46,032 nucleotides of DNA from Bacillota bacterium (GTDB lineage Bacteria > Bacillota > Clostridia > Acetivibrionales > DSM-1351). A model generated the notes under the pieces. That model searched no databases and was not told where the DNA came from. It saw only the letters and a program-made list of their open reading frames with translations. Position 1 is the first letter of the stretch. Each line of letters starts with the position of its first letter. Location: the NCBI GenBank assembly GCA_023391425.1, contig JAEWAX010000106.1:1-46032 (forward strand), written 5' to 3'. Positions 16,669-25,743 of the stretch are shown here, piece after piece. The translations under genes were made by a program, and so were the position numbers.

Positions 16669-17575
16669 ATTTACTCTTTCTCTTTTCTTTCAAATATTCT
16701 GTGGGCGTAATACCTGTATATTTCTTAAACTGTTTACTAAAATAATATGGATCGTCAATTCCCACGAGATAGCCTATTTCAGCTGTTTTGAGTTCACTTG
16801 TTTCAATTAGGCGTTTTGCATTATTAATTCGGATGTGATTCAAATATTTAAAAATTGTCTGACCGGATATGGTATGGAATATTCTGTTGAGGTAGTCAAA
16901 GTTACCTTCAAACACTTTTTCAATTTCCGTGCTTGTGATCTTGTTGCAATATTCGCTATTCAGATAATTTACGATGCTGCTAACCCTTGCTTGGGTTTTC
17001 GAATAGTTTCTGTAACTTCCATCAATACAAAATGAAGCATATTCTCTTGAAATTTTGAGCAAAAGTTCAGCAACTTTCCACGATGCTAAAATCGCATAAT
17101 TTTCAAAACGGTTTAAGAAATCACTACACTCGGACTCAAGCATATCAAACAGTTCTATCTGATTATTTGAATGATAGAACTTTGGAAAATAGCAAGGGGA
17201 AAAACTTGATACTGAATTACCTTCACAACATTCTAGAGAACTCTGACGGTTTTTATCCATTTCTAAAGTAATATCCTCAACTGTATTTTCGTCTGCTCTC
17301 GAAATCTGTGGGTGCAAAAAGTGAATGAAAAAATATTTGCATATAGAATCTTTGAAGCCGGCATGTAATTTACCCGGTTCAAGTAAAAGCATATCGCCTC
17401 TTTTTAATATATACTCAATACCCTTTTCCTTGATATACATTTCGCCGCTTTCAACAATGTAGAGTATATATTCATCAGCGATTCTTGAAAAATGACGCCA
17501 GCTAGAGCGGCTCGCATAGTTTCCAAACAACGTAATAGTTGGCAGCACATTTAATTCTATAGACATTAGTACCAT
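16667..17575 (-). CDS. AraC-family transcriptional regulator with cupin sensor domain
   Basis: 302 residues. The N-terminal part (about 10-100; YILYIVESGEMYIKEKG, RGDMLLLEPGKLHAGF) is an AraC-type cupin ligand-binding domain. The C-terminal 100 residues hold the two helix-turn-helix motifs, ending with the typical GIDDPYYFSKQFKKYTGITPTEY. It is divergent from the alpha-xylosidase gene 280 bases away, so it probably activates that gene in response to a xyloglucan-derived sugar; this is inference from position. AAGGAGAT on the minus strand supports ATG 17575. Confidence 0.93.
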   Translation of the reverse strand: MVLMSIELNVLPTITLFGNYASRSSWRHFSRIADEYILYIVESGEMYIKEKGIEYILKRGDMLLLEPGKLHAGFKDSICKYFFIHFLHPQISRADENTVEDITLEMDKNRQSSLECCEGNSVSSFSPCYFPKFYHSNNQIELFDMLESECSDFLNRFENYAILASWKVAELLLKISREYASFCIDGSYRNYSKTQARVSSIVNYLNSEYCNKITSTEIEKVFEGNFDYLNRIFHTISGQTIFKYLNHIRINNAKRLIETSELKTAEIGYLVGIDDPYYFSKQFKKYTGITPTEYLKEKRKSK

Positions 17576-17855
17576 CGTAATCTCCTTCCAAAATTCTATT
17601 TTGAGGTAGATAATGAAATAAATCGTTCTTAATAAGTCAATTCCTTATAACTGACTTAAATTAATAAAAGTCGCTAAAATACAAACAATATCTGTATTAT
17701 ACATTTTATTTTGTTATTACAAAAATTACAATAGTAACATCAAGGCATTGGTATGAGATAGTGATATTATTGAAGAAAGAAACTTATTGAGAGATTAATT
17801 GAAACAATGGTTATGCATATAGTGAGTAATTAATTTTAAAAATGGAGGGAAAATT
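17576..17855. promoter_or_regulatory. Divergent promoter region of the AraC regulator and yicI
   Basis: This 280-base AT-rich spacer must hold both promoters and the regulator's sites. No clear -35/-10 pair or palindrome could be picked by eye. Confidence 0.35.
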
Positions 17856-20174
17856 ATGAAATTTACAGATGGTTTTTGGTTAAAAAGAAAAGGTATCAGT
17901 ATTTATTCTCCTGCAGAGGTACATGATTATAGTATCAATGAGAAGTCAATTGTATTATATACTCCAGTTAACAAGATAACCAATCGTGGGGATACTTTGC
18001 AAGGCCCAATGCTTACAATAGAAATAAGTACACCAAGCAGTGACATTATACAGGTTAAAGCTCAGCACTATATAAAAACAATAAAAAAGCAGCCATTATT
18101 CAACTTAAATATTGATAACAAATTTAAGCCATTAATTATTGATGAGGCAAATGAGATAATCTTAAAAAGTGGAAAGACTTCAGTTCACATTTGCAAACAG
18201 GATTTTTCGTTAAGCTATTACTATGACGACAGGCTGTTGACTAAAAGTGGCAAAGGTCAGATGGGCTATATTACAACGGAAAATCCCGAAGTATATATGC
18301 GTGAACAGCTTAACCTTGCTACTGGAGAATGTGTTTATGGGTTAGGAGAACGTTTTACTCCCTTTGTAAAGAATGGACAATCAATAGATATTTGGAATGA
18401 AGACGGAGGAACATCTTCTGAGCAATCATACAAAAATATTCCATTTTATGTTACAAATAGGGGATATGGCGTATTAGTTAACCATCCTGAAAAGGTGTCT
18501 TACGAAGTGGCCTCAGAAGCCGTTTCAAAAGTGCAGTTTAGTGTTCCAGGTGAAAAACTAGAGTATTTTGTTATAGGTGGTAGTGATTTAAAGGATGTAA
18601 TTCATAACTATACTACACTTACTGGTAGACCTTCATTGCCACCAGCGTGGTCTTTTGGACTATGGCTCACAACCTCCTTTACTACAAATTATGATGAGCA
18701 GACAGTTTCATCATTTGTTGATGGTATGGCAGAGAGAGATATCCCTCTAAGAGTATTCCATTTTGATTGCTTCTGGATGAAAGAATACGAATGGTGTAAT
18801 TTTGAATGGGATAAAGAGGTTTTCCCAGAGCCTCAGAATATGTTAACTAGACTTAAGGAAAAAGGCTTGAAAATCTGTGTTTGGATAAATCCATACATTT
18901 CTCAGAAATCAAAGCTTTTTGATGAAGCAGTAGAGAATGGATATTTAATAAAATTACCAGATGGTGAGGCATGGCAATGGGATTTTTGGCAACCAGGTAT
19001 GGGCATAGTTGATTTTACAAATCCAGATGCTTGCAAATGGTACCAGGATAAGTTGAGCACGCTTATTGACATGGGCGTAGATTGCTTCAAGACAGATTTT
19101 GGTGAAAGAATACCAACTAATGTTGTTTATTTTGATGGTAGTGACCCAATAAAGATGCATAATTATTATACATATTTATACAATAAAGCTGTCTATGATT
19201 TACTTGTTGAAAGACTCGGCAAAAAAGAGACAATTTTATTTGCTAGAAGCGCAACAGTGGGTTCGCAGAAATTTCCTGTACATTGGGGTGGAGACTGTGT
19301 TTCAAAGTACGAATCTATGGGTGAAAGCCTAAGAGGTGGATTGTCACTATGTATGTCAGGTTTTGGTTTTTGGAGTCATGATATAAGTGGCTTTGAAAAT
19401 ACAGCATCACCAGACGTTTACAAGAGATGGGCTGCATTTGGTTTACTATCTACTCACAGTAGATTACATGGAAACAGCTCTTATAGAGTTCCATGGCTAT
19501 TTGATAATGAAGCAGTTGATGTAGTTAGATATTTTAGTAAGTTAAAATGTTCAATTATGCCATACCTTTATAGCGTAGCCTGCAATACTGAAAAGACTGG
19601 TGTGCCAGCTATGCGTTCTATGATACTTGAATTTAATAAGGATAGGGCTTGCGACTATTTGGATACACAGTATATGTTAGGAGATTCTCTACTTGTTGCA
19701 CCAGTCTTCAGACCTGAAGGTACAGTAGACTATTATTTGCCAAAGGGGAAATGGACCAACTATATTTCAAACCAACGAGTAGAAGGTGGTTCATGGCAAT
19801 ATGAAAAGCATGATTTTATGAGTTTGCCTTTAATGGTGCGACAAAATTCTATTATTGCAGTGGGCAGTAACAGTGATATACCTGATTATGATTTCTTGAA
19901 TGGTACAGAACTTAACATTTTTGAACTTGTTGATAATGAAACTGCAATGGCAATAATTTATAATATTGAAGGAAAAGCAAAGGCTAATGTTTTAGCTATA
20001 AGACGAGGAGATAAGGTATCAATAAATGTGTCAGGACTACAAAATTACTCAATAATAATGAGGAATGTCATCAACATTAGTGATTTAACAGGTGCAACTT
20101 TTGAATCAAATGTATTAGGTGCAAAGCTTATACCTATGGAAAAGGTTGATGAAATTACATTTAGAATTGTATAA
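17856..20174 (+). CDS. yicI: Alpha-xylosidase, glycoside hydrolase family 31
   Basis: 772 residues, co-linear and closely similar throughout to Escherichia coli YicI, which removes alpha-1,6-linked xylose from xyloglucan oligosaccharides such as isoprimeverose. The nucleophile is Asp414 in KTDFGER and the acid/base is Asp480 in HWGGDC. FDCFWMKEYEWCNFEWD and DFTNPDACKWY are also diagnostic of this subgroup. There is no signal peptide, so it acts inside the cell on imported oligosaccharides. It is a single gene flanked by a divergent AraC regulator and a strong terminator. The ATG has GGAGGG upstream. The substrate inference is strong for this subfamily. Confidence 0.96.
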   Translation: MKFTDGFWLKRKGISIYSPAEVHDYSINEKSIVLYTPVNKITNRGDTLQGPMLTIEISTPSSDIIQVKAQHYIKTIKKQPLFNLNIDNKFKPLIIDEANEIILKSGKTSVHICKQDFSLSYYYDDRLLTKSGKGQMGYITTENPEVYMREQLNLATGECVYGLGERFTPFVKNGQSIDIWNEDGGTSSEQSYKNIPFYVTNRGYGVLVNHPEKVSYEVASEAVSKVQFSVPGEKLEYFVIGGSDLKDVIHNYTTLTGRPSLPPAWSFGLWLTTSFTTNYDEQTVSSFVDGMAERDIPLRVFHFDCFWMKEYEWCNFEWDKEVFPEPQNMLTRLKEKGLKICVWINPYISQKSKLFDEAVENGYLIKLPDGEAWQWDFWQPGMGIVDFTNPDACKWYQDKLSTLIDMGVDCFKTDFGERIPTNVVYFDGSDPIKMHNYYTYLYNKAVYDLLVERLGKKETILFARSATVGSQKFPVHWGGDCVSKYESMGESLRGGLSLCMSGFGFWSHDISGFENTASPDVYKRWAAFGLLSTHSRLHGNSSYRVPWLFDNEAVDVVRYFSKLKCSIMPYLYSVACNTEKTGVPAMRSMILEFNKDRACDYLDTQYMLGDSLLVAPVFRPEGTVDYYLPKGKWTNYISNQRVEGGSWQYEKHDFMSLPLMVRQNSIIAVGSNSDIPDYDFLNGTELNIFELVDNETAMAIIYNIEGKAKANVLAIRRGDKVSINVSGLQNYSIIMRNVINISDLTGATFESNVLGAKLIPMEKVDEITFRIV

Positions 20175-20264
20175 TGCTGATTCGTATTAACAATAGTTAA
20201 TTTGAACAATACGAAATGCTTAAAACATTTGATTACAAATTAGTATAAATAAAAAGTATATTTT

Positions 20265-20307
20265 AAAAAAGTTTTAGAAAATTTATCTTATTTCTAAAAC
20301 TTTTTTT
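20265..20307 (+). terminator. Rho-independent terminator of yicI
   Basis: AAAAAAGTTTTAGAAA (20265-20280) pairs perfectly with TTTCTAAAACTTTTTT (20291-20306). Confidence 0.93.
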
Positions 20308-20396
20308 GTTTTAAGGTGTATATATAATTATGGACAACATATTATCGTAAGATATACAAACGTTGTTCAATAGGCGAAAAAAGGGTGGTTGCATAT

Positions 20397-20966
20397 TTGG
20401 AAGTTTCAGATATAAATATATTAAAAGAATATAAAAAAAATAATAGAAGAGGTCTGGAACTTGTATATGATAGGTATAAAAAATATGTTTATACAATAGC
20501 GTATCATTATGCTGGTAATAAAGAGGACGCCCTGGATATAACACAAGAAGTATTTATTTCAGTTTTTAAAGCCTTAGGCAGCTTCAAGGAACAGTATTCC
20601 TTGCTTCCATGGATAAAAAGAATTACAGTTAATAAATGCTTGAATTTCTTAAGAAGTAGAAAGGAAGATATCTCACTCAGCGAAACCACGGAGAGTGGAG
20701 ACGAGCTGCAAAATATTATCAGCTCAGAAGAAATAACAGAAAATACAATTGTTTATAAAGATACTAAAAAGGCACTTGAAGAAGCAATCAGAAAGCTTCC
20801 GGACAAAGAACGAATGGCCGTTTTGTTAAGACATATGAAGCAGATGAAGTATGAAGAAATAGCAAATAGTATGAAGTTGCCTATAGGAACAGTTAAAACG
20901 CTTATACATAACGGAAGAAAATCACTTAAGCAAAGTTTGATTATACAAGGCGTTTGGGAGGTGTAA
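20397..20966 (+). CDS. ECF-type RNA polymerase sigma factor
   Basis: About 189 residues. Region 2 (YDRYKKYVYTIAYHYAGN, then EDALDITQEVFISVFKAL) and region 4 (LPDKERMAVLLRHMKQMKYEEIANSM, then GTVKTLIHNGRKSLKQ) are joined by a short linker, with no region 3, as in group IV sigma factors. TTG 20397 is preferred because AGGGTGG lies 8 bases upstream; an in-frame GTG at 20385 lacks a clear site. Only 4 bases separate it from the zinc-finger protein that follows, the usual sigma/anti-sigma pairing, and ytfI-ytfJ continue the same transcription unit. The inducing signal is unknown. Confidence 0.92.
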   Translation: MEVSDINILKEYKKNNRRGLELVYDRYKKYVYTIAYHYAGNKEDALDITQEVFISVFKALGSFKEQYSLLPWIKRITVNKCLNFLRSRKEDISLSETTESGDELQNIISSEEITENTIVYKDTKKALEEAIRKLPDKERMAVLLRHMKQMKYEEIANSMKLPIGTVKTLIHNGRKSLKQSLIIQGVWEV

Positions 20967-20970
20967 AGAG

Positions 20971-21372
20971 ATGAGTTGCAACAAAATGGATACTACATTA
21001 TTACAGGATTATATAGATGAAACAATTGAGCCCCTTGAAAAAATATTTGTTGAAAGTCATTTAAAAACATGTAAGGAATGCCGAAGAGAATTATCTGAAC
21101 TAAAACTTATGTTTTGGGAGCTAGGTGATAAAGGTAATTATGAGATTGAATATCCAAAAGAATTGGATGCAATGGGAAGCAATTTAATTAGTACTTTCCT
21201 AGGTAAGGAAAAGAGTAATACTCGTAAAGTAGTTGACATGCAAGTTAATACGTTAAAAATGTCTGGAAAGTTTTTTGAGTATATTCCTGGCACAAAGCAA
21301 ACTCCCAAAATACTTAAAAAGGCTTCAAAGAGATTGGCTAAAGGTGTTAAGAAGATGCTGATTGCAAAATAA
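20971..21372 (+). CDS. Putative zinc-finger anti-sigma factor without a membrane segment
   Basis: 133 residues. The N-terminal 45 residues match the ZAS (zf-HC2) domain, with H-L-K-T-C-K-E-C giving HxxxCxxC plus an upstream cysteine; such domains clamp their partner ECF sigma factor. Most relatives then cross the membrane, but no hydrophobic stretch occurs here and the C terminus is very basic (KKASKRLAKGVKKM). This would make it a cytoplasmic anti-sigma factor, possibly redox- or zinc-responsive. The role is inferred from the domain and from the neighbouring sigma gene. Confidence 0.8.
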   Translation: MSCNKMDTTLLQDYIDETIEPLEKIFVESHLKTCKECRRELSELKLMFWELGDKGNYEIEYPKELDAMGSNLISTFLGKEKSNTRKVVDMQVNTLKMSGKFFEYIPGTKQTPKILKKASKRLAKGVKKMLIAK

Positions 21373-21402
21373 AGCTAGAGAATTATTTAAATGGAGGCAA
21401 GC

Positions 21403-22113
21403 ATGCTGTTTGTTTATATATTATTGAAAATAATTTTATATATATTGTTAGTGCTAGTCCTATTACTTTTGACCGTCCTTTTTATTCCATTTAAATACAA
21501 TATTAATGGTGAAAAGATGGAGAGTACTTCACTTGAAGGTTCAGTTTCATGGTTGTTTGGTGGGGTTAAAATGAGATTTAATTACAACTCTGAAAATGGA
21601 ACTAGTACGATGATGAGTCTCATGGGCTTTCAAAAAAAAATGGATACTAGCAAAAAGAACCCTCGAAACAAGCAAATTGATAAGGCTACAAAGAATGATA
21701 GTAAGAAAAAAAGAGTAAAACCTGCGTATAGTTATTTTACATACGAAGTTCTAAAGCAAGGATTACAATCTGTATTAAAAACGCTAAATTATTGCAAGCC
21801 GAGAAAGTTCAATGTAGATGCCAAGATTGGTTTTGATGACCCAATGTATACTGGATTACTATGTGGAATACAAAATACCGGCTATGCATTTTTAGATAAA
21901 TATCATATACATCTTAAGACAGTGTTCGAAGATGAGGTGGTAGAAGGAAACTTTGTGATTGGTGGAGGTATTCAAATATTCTATCTATTACTAGTTGCGA
22001 TAGGATTTGTGTTTACTAAACCTTTTAGAAGTATATTATTTAAAAATATTAAAATAAAAATTAAAAGGAGATTAAAAAGATGGCAAGTAATTTCAATTTC
22101 AATGAAAACATGA
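21403..22113 (+). CDS. ytfI: YtfI-like DUF2953 membrane protein
   Basis: 236 residues. An N-terminal transmembrane helix (about 1-27; MLFVYILLKIILYILLVLVLLL) and the following FIPFKYNINGE start are typical of DUF2953, and the basic mid-section and a hydrophobic stretch near residue 190 also fit. The function is unknown. In Bacillus ytfI sits immediately before ytfJ, and the same order is seen here, the two genes overlapping by 34 bases. ATG 21403 is chosen because ATGGAGG, which contains the upstream in-frame ATG at 21391, serves as its ribosome binding site. Confidence 0.82.
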   Translation: MLFVYILLKIILYILLVLVLLLLTVLFIPFKYNINGEKMESTSLEGSVSWLFGGVKMRFNYNSENGTSTMMSLMGFQKKMDTSKKNPRNKQIDKATKNDSKKKRVKPAYSYFTYEVLKQGLQSVLKTLNYCKPRKFNVDAKIGFDDPMYTGLLCGIQNTGYAFLDKYHIHLKTVFEDEVVEGNFVIGGGIQIFYLLLVAIGFVFTKPFRSILFKNIKIKIKRRLKRWQVISISMKT

Positions 22114-22454
22114 GTGCGATTTTTGACAAACTGGAAAGTTTTTTAAAGACAAAAACTGTAGTAGGTGAGCCAGTAAAGATTGGTGATACTACACTTGTAC
22201 CTTTCATAAATCTTTGCTTTGGGGTAGGATTAGGCGGAGGTGGTGGTACTGATGAAAGAGGTAATAACGGCGACGGCGGTGGTGGTGGAACTGGTGCAAA
22301 AATAACTCCAACTGCGGTATTGGTTATTCAGGGTGATAAGGTTGAACTGCTACCTATAAAGAAATCCGGAGGACTTGATAAACTTCTTGATATGGTTCCA
22401 GATATTATGGAAAAGATCAATGAAAAAAAGGAAGAGAAAAAAATAGAAGAATAG
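22080..22454 (+). CDS. ytfJ: GerW/YtfJ-family sporulation protein
   Basis: 124 residues with the YtfJ layout: a helical N terminus (MSAIFDKLESFLKTKTVVGEP), the IGDTTLVPFINLCFGVGLGGG core with a glycine-rich insertion (about 50-75), then KITPTAVLVIQGDKVELLPI and a charged Lys/Glu tail. Bacillus GerW is a spore protein needed for normal response to germinants. It starts inside the end of ytfI, with AAAAGGAG upstream, so translation is likely coupled. Its position downstream of an ECF sigma pair is unusual, as ytfJ is normally under a sporulation sigma factor. Confidence 0.92.
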   Translation: MASNFNFNENMSAIFDKLESFLKTKTVVGEPVKIGDTTLVPFINLCFGVGLGGGGGTDERGNNGDGGGGGTGAKITPTAVLVIQGDKVELLPIKKSGGLDKLLDMVPDIMEKINEKKEEKKIEE

Positions 22455-22469
22455 AATCAATTAATTTGA

Positions 22470-22530
22470 AAAAGACTATGGGCTGTTGCAAATTAACTCA
22501 GTAAGTTAGTTCTGTAACAGCCCTATCTTT
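22470..22530 (+). terminator. Rho-independent terminator of the sigma-ytfJ operon
   Basis: GGGCTGTT (22480-22487) pairs with AACAGCCC (22516-22523), with an inner TAACT / AGTTA stem and a TATCTTTT tail. Confidence 0.85.
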
Positions 22531-22832
22531 TGTACCTTAATAAGTAAAATGCGGTCCATTGGAATCTTAAGATGTAATTCCCTACAGTAAATTGACTCGA
22601 CCCAAAAAAACTAAAAAGTTGACAATAAATAACTTTTACTATAATATATGTAACATAAAGTTTTGGATAACAAATGTAAATAAATGTACCATTTTTAACT
22701 TTATTTTGAACTAATAAAAATAATGTAGAAACTCAGATGAAGCAAGTATCAATTGCAAATAAGCTTTTGGTATAAAAAGAATTGGAATAATGCAGAGTTT
22801 ACATATACCTTTTTATGGAGGAAAAGTGACAA
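22531..22832. promoter_or_regulatory. Intergenic region with sigma-A promoter for the orphan gene
   Basis: TTGACA at 22619-22624 is followed by TAATAT at 22642-22647 (17-base spacer); TATAAT at 22640 would give a spacer of 15. This would leave a leader of about 180 bases before 22833. A small GGAATC-type hairpin lies near 22561-22581. Nothing else was recognised. Confidence 0.5.
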
Positions 22833-23939
22833 ATGTTAAATGTAATTCAAAAAAATAATAATAATGAAAAAATTCTTCCTGTACTTTTTCCACCACCTAT
22901 TGTTGATTATTTGCACTTTGCTCATTATTTATCAATTATACTATCTAATAGTAAGCATCAAAATTGGTTTTATGCCAATTTTATTAATATTTGTTATAAT
23001 ATGAATGCTGATCAAAAATTGAATTTCCATATGTTAAATCAATTTGATTGTCAATCAACCTATTTTGTAGATACATATAGATTACATAATAAAATTATAG
23101 ATATAAGCAAAATAAATATAGTTAGTGATATAATTAGTTGGATTGATAAAGGCTATTATGTGAAAATAAAGGTAGATAGTAAATTAATACCTAATAATTA
23201 TATGTATAATTCTGAAGAAGATTTTTTATTACAAGTTTTTATTTATGGTTATAATAAAGAAAAAAATATATTTTATACTCATAATTTTGATATAAATAGG
23301 AATTATTCAATAATAGAAGTTTCGTTCGATGATCTAGAAAAGGCATTCTACTCAGATAGAAGTAGGAAAATAATAAATAATGTCTCTTATATGCAGAAAA
23401 GGGAACAGGCAGAAGATTATTTTATAGTTCTATATACTCTTAATTCTAATATTCAAGATTTTTATGATTTCTCTTTTTATTTGAGAAAAATAAGAAATAG
23501 TTTAGTTCAATACATCGAAGGAGTGAATGTTCTAACAACTAATAACGAAATTATTAGGTTAAATGACATTATGGATTATGATGAAAATGATTATCATTGG
23601 GGGTTAAATGTTTATGATGGAATTATGAAGAAAGTATTATTTGATTATAATATTTATCATGGTTTATTCGAACATAAAAGCATAATGTTAAAGCGCTTAG
23701 ACTTGTTAAGGGATAAAAATGTGCTTAAAACAGATGAACTCTCAACTAAATATATAGAAGTAGTAGATTTAGCAAATCAATTAAGATTGTATTGTATTAA
23801 AGTAATGCTAAAAATGCAAACCTCTCAGAACAATAAAGTTATGGAAGATAAAATAATTGAGGGTTTAAATAATATGAAAATAAAAGAAAAACTAATACTA
23901 TCAAATGTAATTGAAGGCTTAGATGTGTATTTACCATAA
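22833..23939 (+). CDS. Orphan hypothetical protein, AT-rich
   Basis: 368 residues; I do not recognise the function with confidence. No signal peptide or membrane helix is visible. The start region LPVLFPPPIVDYLHFAHYLSI, the mid-part GYYVKIKVDSKLIP and LLQVFIYGYN, and VSFDDLEKAFYS recall clostridial and Paenibacillus hypothetical proteins, some near peptide or polyketide biosynthesis genes, with a papain-like or BtrH-like N-terminal fold. No catalytic cysteine-histidine pair is evident. The C-terminal half is helical and charged. The coding sequence is clearly richer in A+T (AAT, ATA and TAT codons) than its neighbours and lies beside an IS200-type relic, which suggests acquisition by transfer. 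GGAGGA precedes the ATG. Confidence 0.8.
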   Translation: MLNVIQKNNNNEKILPVLFPPPIVDYLHFAHYLSIILSNSKHQNWFYANFINICYNMNADQKLNFHMLNQFDCQSTYFVDTYRLHNKIIDISKINIVSDIISWIDKGYYVKIKVDSKLIPNNYMYNSEEDFLLQVFIYGYNKEKNIFYTHNFDINRNYSIIEVSFDDLEKAFYSDRSRKIINNVSYMQKREQAEDYFIVLYTLNSNIQDFYDFSFYLRKIRNSLVQYIEGVNVLTTNNEIIRLNDIMDYDENDYHWGLNVYDGIMKKVLFDYNIYHGLFEHKSIMLKRLDLLRDKNVLKTDELSTKYIEVVDLANQLRLYCIKVMLKMQTSQNNKVMEDKIIEGLNNMKIKEKLILSNVIEGLDVYLP

Positions 23940-24403
23940 ACTATCAATAAAATCTATACTCAATCTAAACCGGAAACTATTAAAAAAACTTATATATCTT
24001 AAAACCATCTAATAGAGATTAAATACAATAGAAATTAATTTGTATATAATTTTCTTAGTATTGACCTATAACTGCTTTATCTTACCGTATATTATTTGTA
24101 TACGGTATTTTGGTGTAAATACTATATGATATTTATAGTGTTCATCAATCTTTTACTCTTCACACATCTTTCCTAAGACATTATCACTAATCAATCAGAA
24201 GTTTCATTTTGTTTTATAGATTGTTCTTGACTGTTATAATAATATAAAATATAATAAGTATAATTTATCAAGGTAACACTTTACAACTTTAATAAACTAA
24301 AGTGCGATACGGCAAATAAAATATGTTAAAGTCGAGCTAAGTATTTAAAATGTAAAAGTGCTTTTTCAAATATTTCAGTCGTTAATCGGCTATGGAGGTT
24401 ATT
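23940..24403. other. Intergenic region holding a transposase relic and the his operon leader
   Basis: Bases 24066-24155 are a decayed IS200-type tnpA fragment on the minus strand. The remaining sequence before hisZ shows no T-box signature (no AGGGTGG-type anticodon-independent motif) and no obvious terminator-antiterminator pair. No consensus promoter was identified. Confidence 0.5.
24066..24155 (-). pseudogene. IS200/IS605-type transposase TnpA fragment
   Basis: The minus strand, read from about 24152 to 24069, gives KIDEHYKYHIVFTPKYR followed by IQIIYGKIKQL and a stop. YHIVFTPKYRRKIIYGK is the hallmark N-terminal motif of the Y1 transposases of IS200. A stop codon precedes the fragment, another follows it, and the HxH and tyrosine motifs that should come later are absent, so it is a dead remnant. 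The TACCGTATA / GTATACGGTA hairpin in the DNA is a by-product of the PKYR codons or part of the old element. Confidence 0.75.
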
Positions 24404-25666
24404 ATGTCAAAATGGAAAATATACACACCGGATGGTGTAAATGATATTTTGTTTGATCAATGCTATGCAAAAAGAGAACTGGAGAATAAGATTCGCAATA
24501 CTTTTAGGTCCTATGGCTATTACGAAATTGAAACTCCTACAATAGAGTTTTTTGATGTATTTTCGTCAGAGATAGAGCACTTTCCACAGGAATCAATGGT
24601 TAAGTTCTTTGATCAAAAAGGGAGAATTCTTGTTTTAAGACCTGATATAACAGTTCCTGTTGCAAGAATTACTGCTACAAAAAATCGTGATGTAAAGCTT
24701 CCTATTAAATATTCCTACATTGGAAATGTATTTAGATTTAATGAAGTGGGAGGTGGGCGTCAGAATGAATTTACACAAGCTGGTGTTGAATTGCTAGGCG
24801 ATTATTCTTCTGAGAGTGATGCAGAAATTATAGCCGTTGCGATAAATACGCTCAAGACTGCTGGCTTAGAAGATTTTCAAATTGATATTGGGCAGGTAGA
24901 ATTTTTTAAAGGTTTAGCAGATGAAGCTGGTTTTACAAATGATGATGTTATTAGAATTTCAAAACTGATAGATAGAAAAGATATTGTTGGTGTTGAAGAA
25001 ATAGTTAATAGATATGAAATGAGTAGTGAGCTGAGAACATTAATCTTAAAGCTTCCTAGGCTGTTTGGCTCTATAGAAGTGATAGAAAAGCTTAAGCAGG
25101 ATACAAAGAATAGTAGAAGCTTAGCTGCCTTGAACAATATTGAAGAAGTAATTGGTATACTCGGTGATTATGGATTTTCAAAGTATATTTCAGTTGATTT
25201 TGGAATGCTAAAGGGTTTAAATTATGATACAGGTATAATTTTCAGAGGGTTTACACATGGAGTAGGCTTCCCAATACTTTCAGGCGGTAGGTATGATAGT
25301 TTAACCTCAAGTTTTGGCAGAGACTGTCCTGCAACTGGATTCTCATTGGGAATAAATATGCTGATGACCGCACTTGAAAAGACAGAAATGCCTCTGGTAA
25401 AGCCGAGTGTTGATTCTTTGATATGCTATAAAAAATGTAATAGAAAAAATGCTATTGAAATAGCTGAGACGCTAAGGAAACAAGACATGAATATTGAAAC
25501 TTTTGTGCTTACCGATAATATTCAACAAGGCATAGATTATGCAACATCAAAGCAAATCGGTGGTGTGATTTTTATAGAAGACAACGGTAAAATTACGATA
25601 AATGATATCGTTAACAATACAGTAAAAGAAACGAGTTATGAAGATTTAGTAGCTCAACGCTCATAG
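24404..25666 (+). CDS. hisZ: ATP phosphoribosyltransferase regulatory subunit HisZ
   Basis: 420 residues, related to class II histidyl-tRNA synthetase but used as the regulatory partner of short-form HisG in the first step of histidine biosynthesis. The class II motif 2 region reads FRFNEVGGGRQNEFTQAGVELLG, and IIFRGFTHGVGFPILSGGRYD is the histidine-binding type loop. It is the first gene of the his operon. ATG 24404 follows TGGAGG at good spacing; the in-frame ATG at 24392 contains that site and is rejected. A tRNA synthetase is less likely because a typical C-terminal anticodon domain is not seen and hisG follows. Confidence 0.95.
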   Translation: MSKWKIYTPDGVNDILFDQCYAKRELENKIRNTFRSYGYYEIETPTIEFFDVFSSEIEHFPQESMVKFFDQKGRILVLRPDITVPVARITATKNRDVKLPIKYSYIGNVFRFNEVGGGRQNEFTQAGVELLGDYSSESDAEIIAVAINTLKTAGLEDFQIDIGQVEFFKGLADEAGFTNDDVIRISKLIDRKDIVGVEEIVNRYEMSSELRTLILKLPRLFGSIEVIEKLKQDTKNSRSLAALNNIEEVIGILGDYGFSKYISVDFGMLKGLNYDTGIIFRGFTHGVGFPILSGGRYDSLTSSFGRDCPATGFSLGINMLMTALEKTEMPLVKPSVDSLICYKKCNRKNAIEIAETLRKQDMNIETFVLTDNIQQGIDYATSKQIGGVIFIEDNGKITINDIVNNTVKETSYEDLVAQRS

Positions 25667-25743
25667 AACAAATCTATGGGGAGGTTGACCCTGAAAAATA
25701 ATTTGAATTGTGCCGCAGAACAGCGGAGGAATGGAGATTCATT

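Noticed and set aside
23940..24403. T-box(His) riboswitch before hisZ
   Set aside because: There is no AGGGTGG-type T-box sequence and no terminator/antiterminator pair in the leader.
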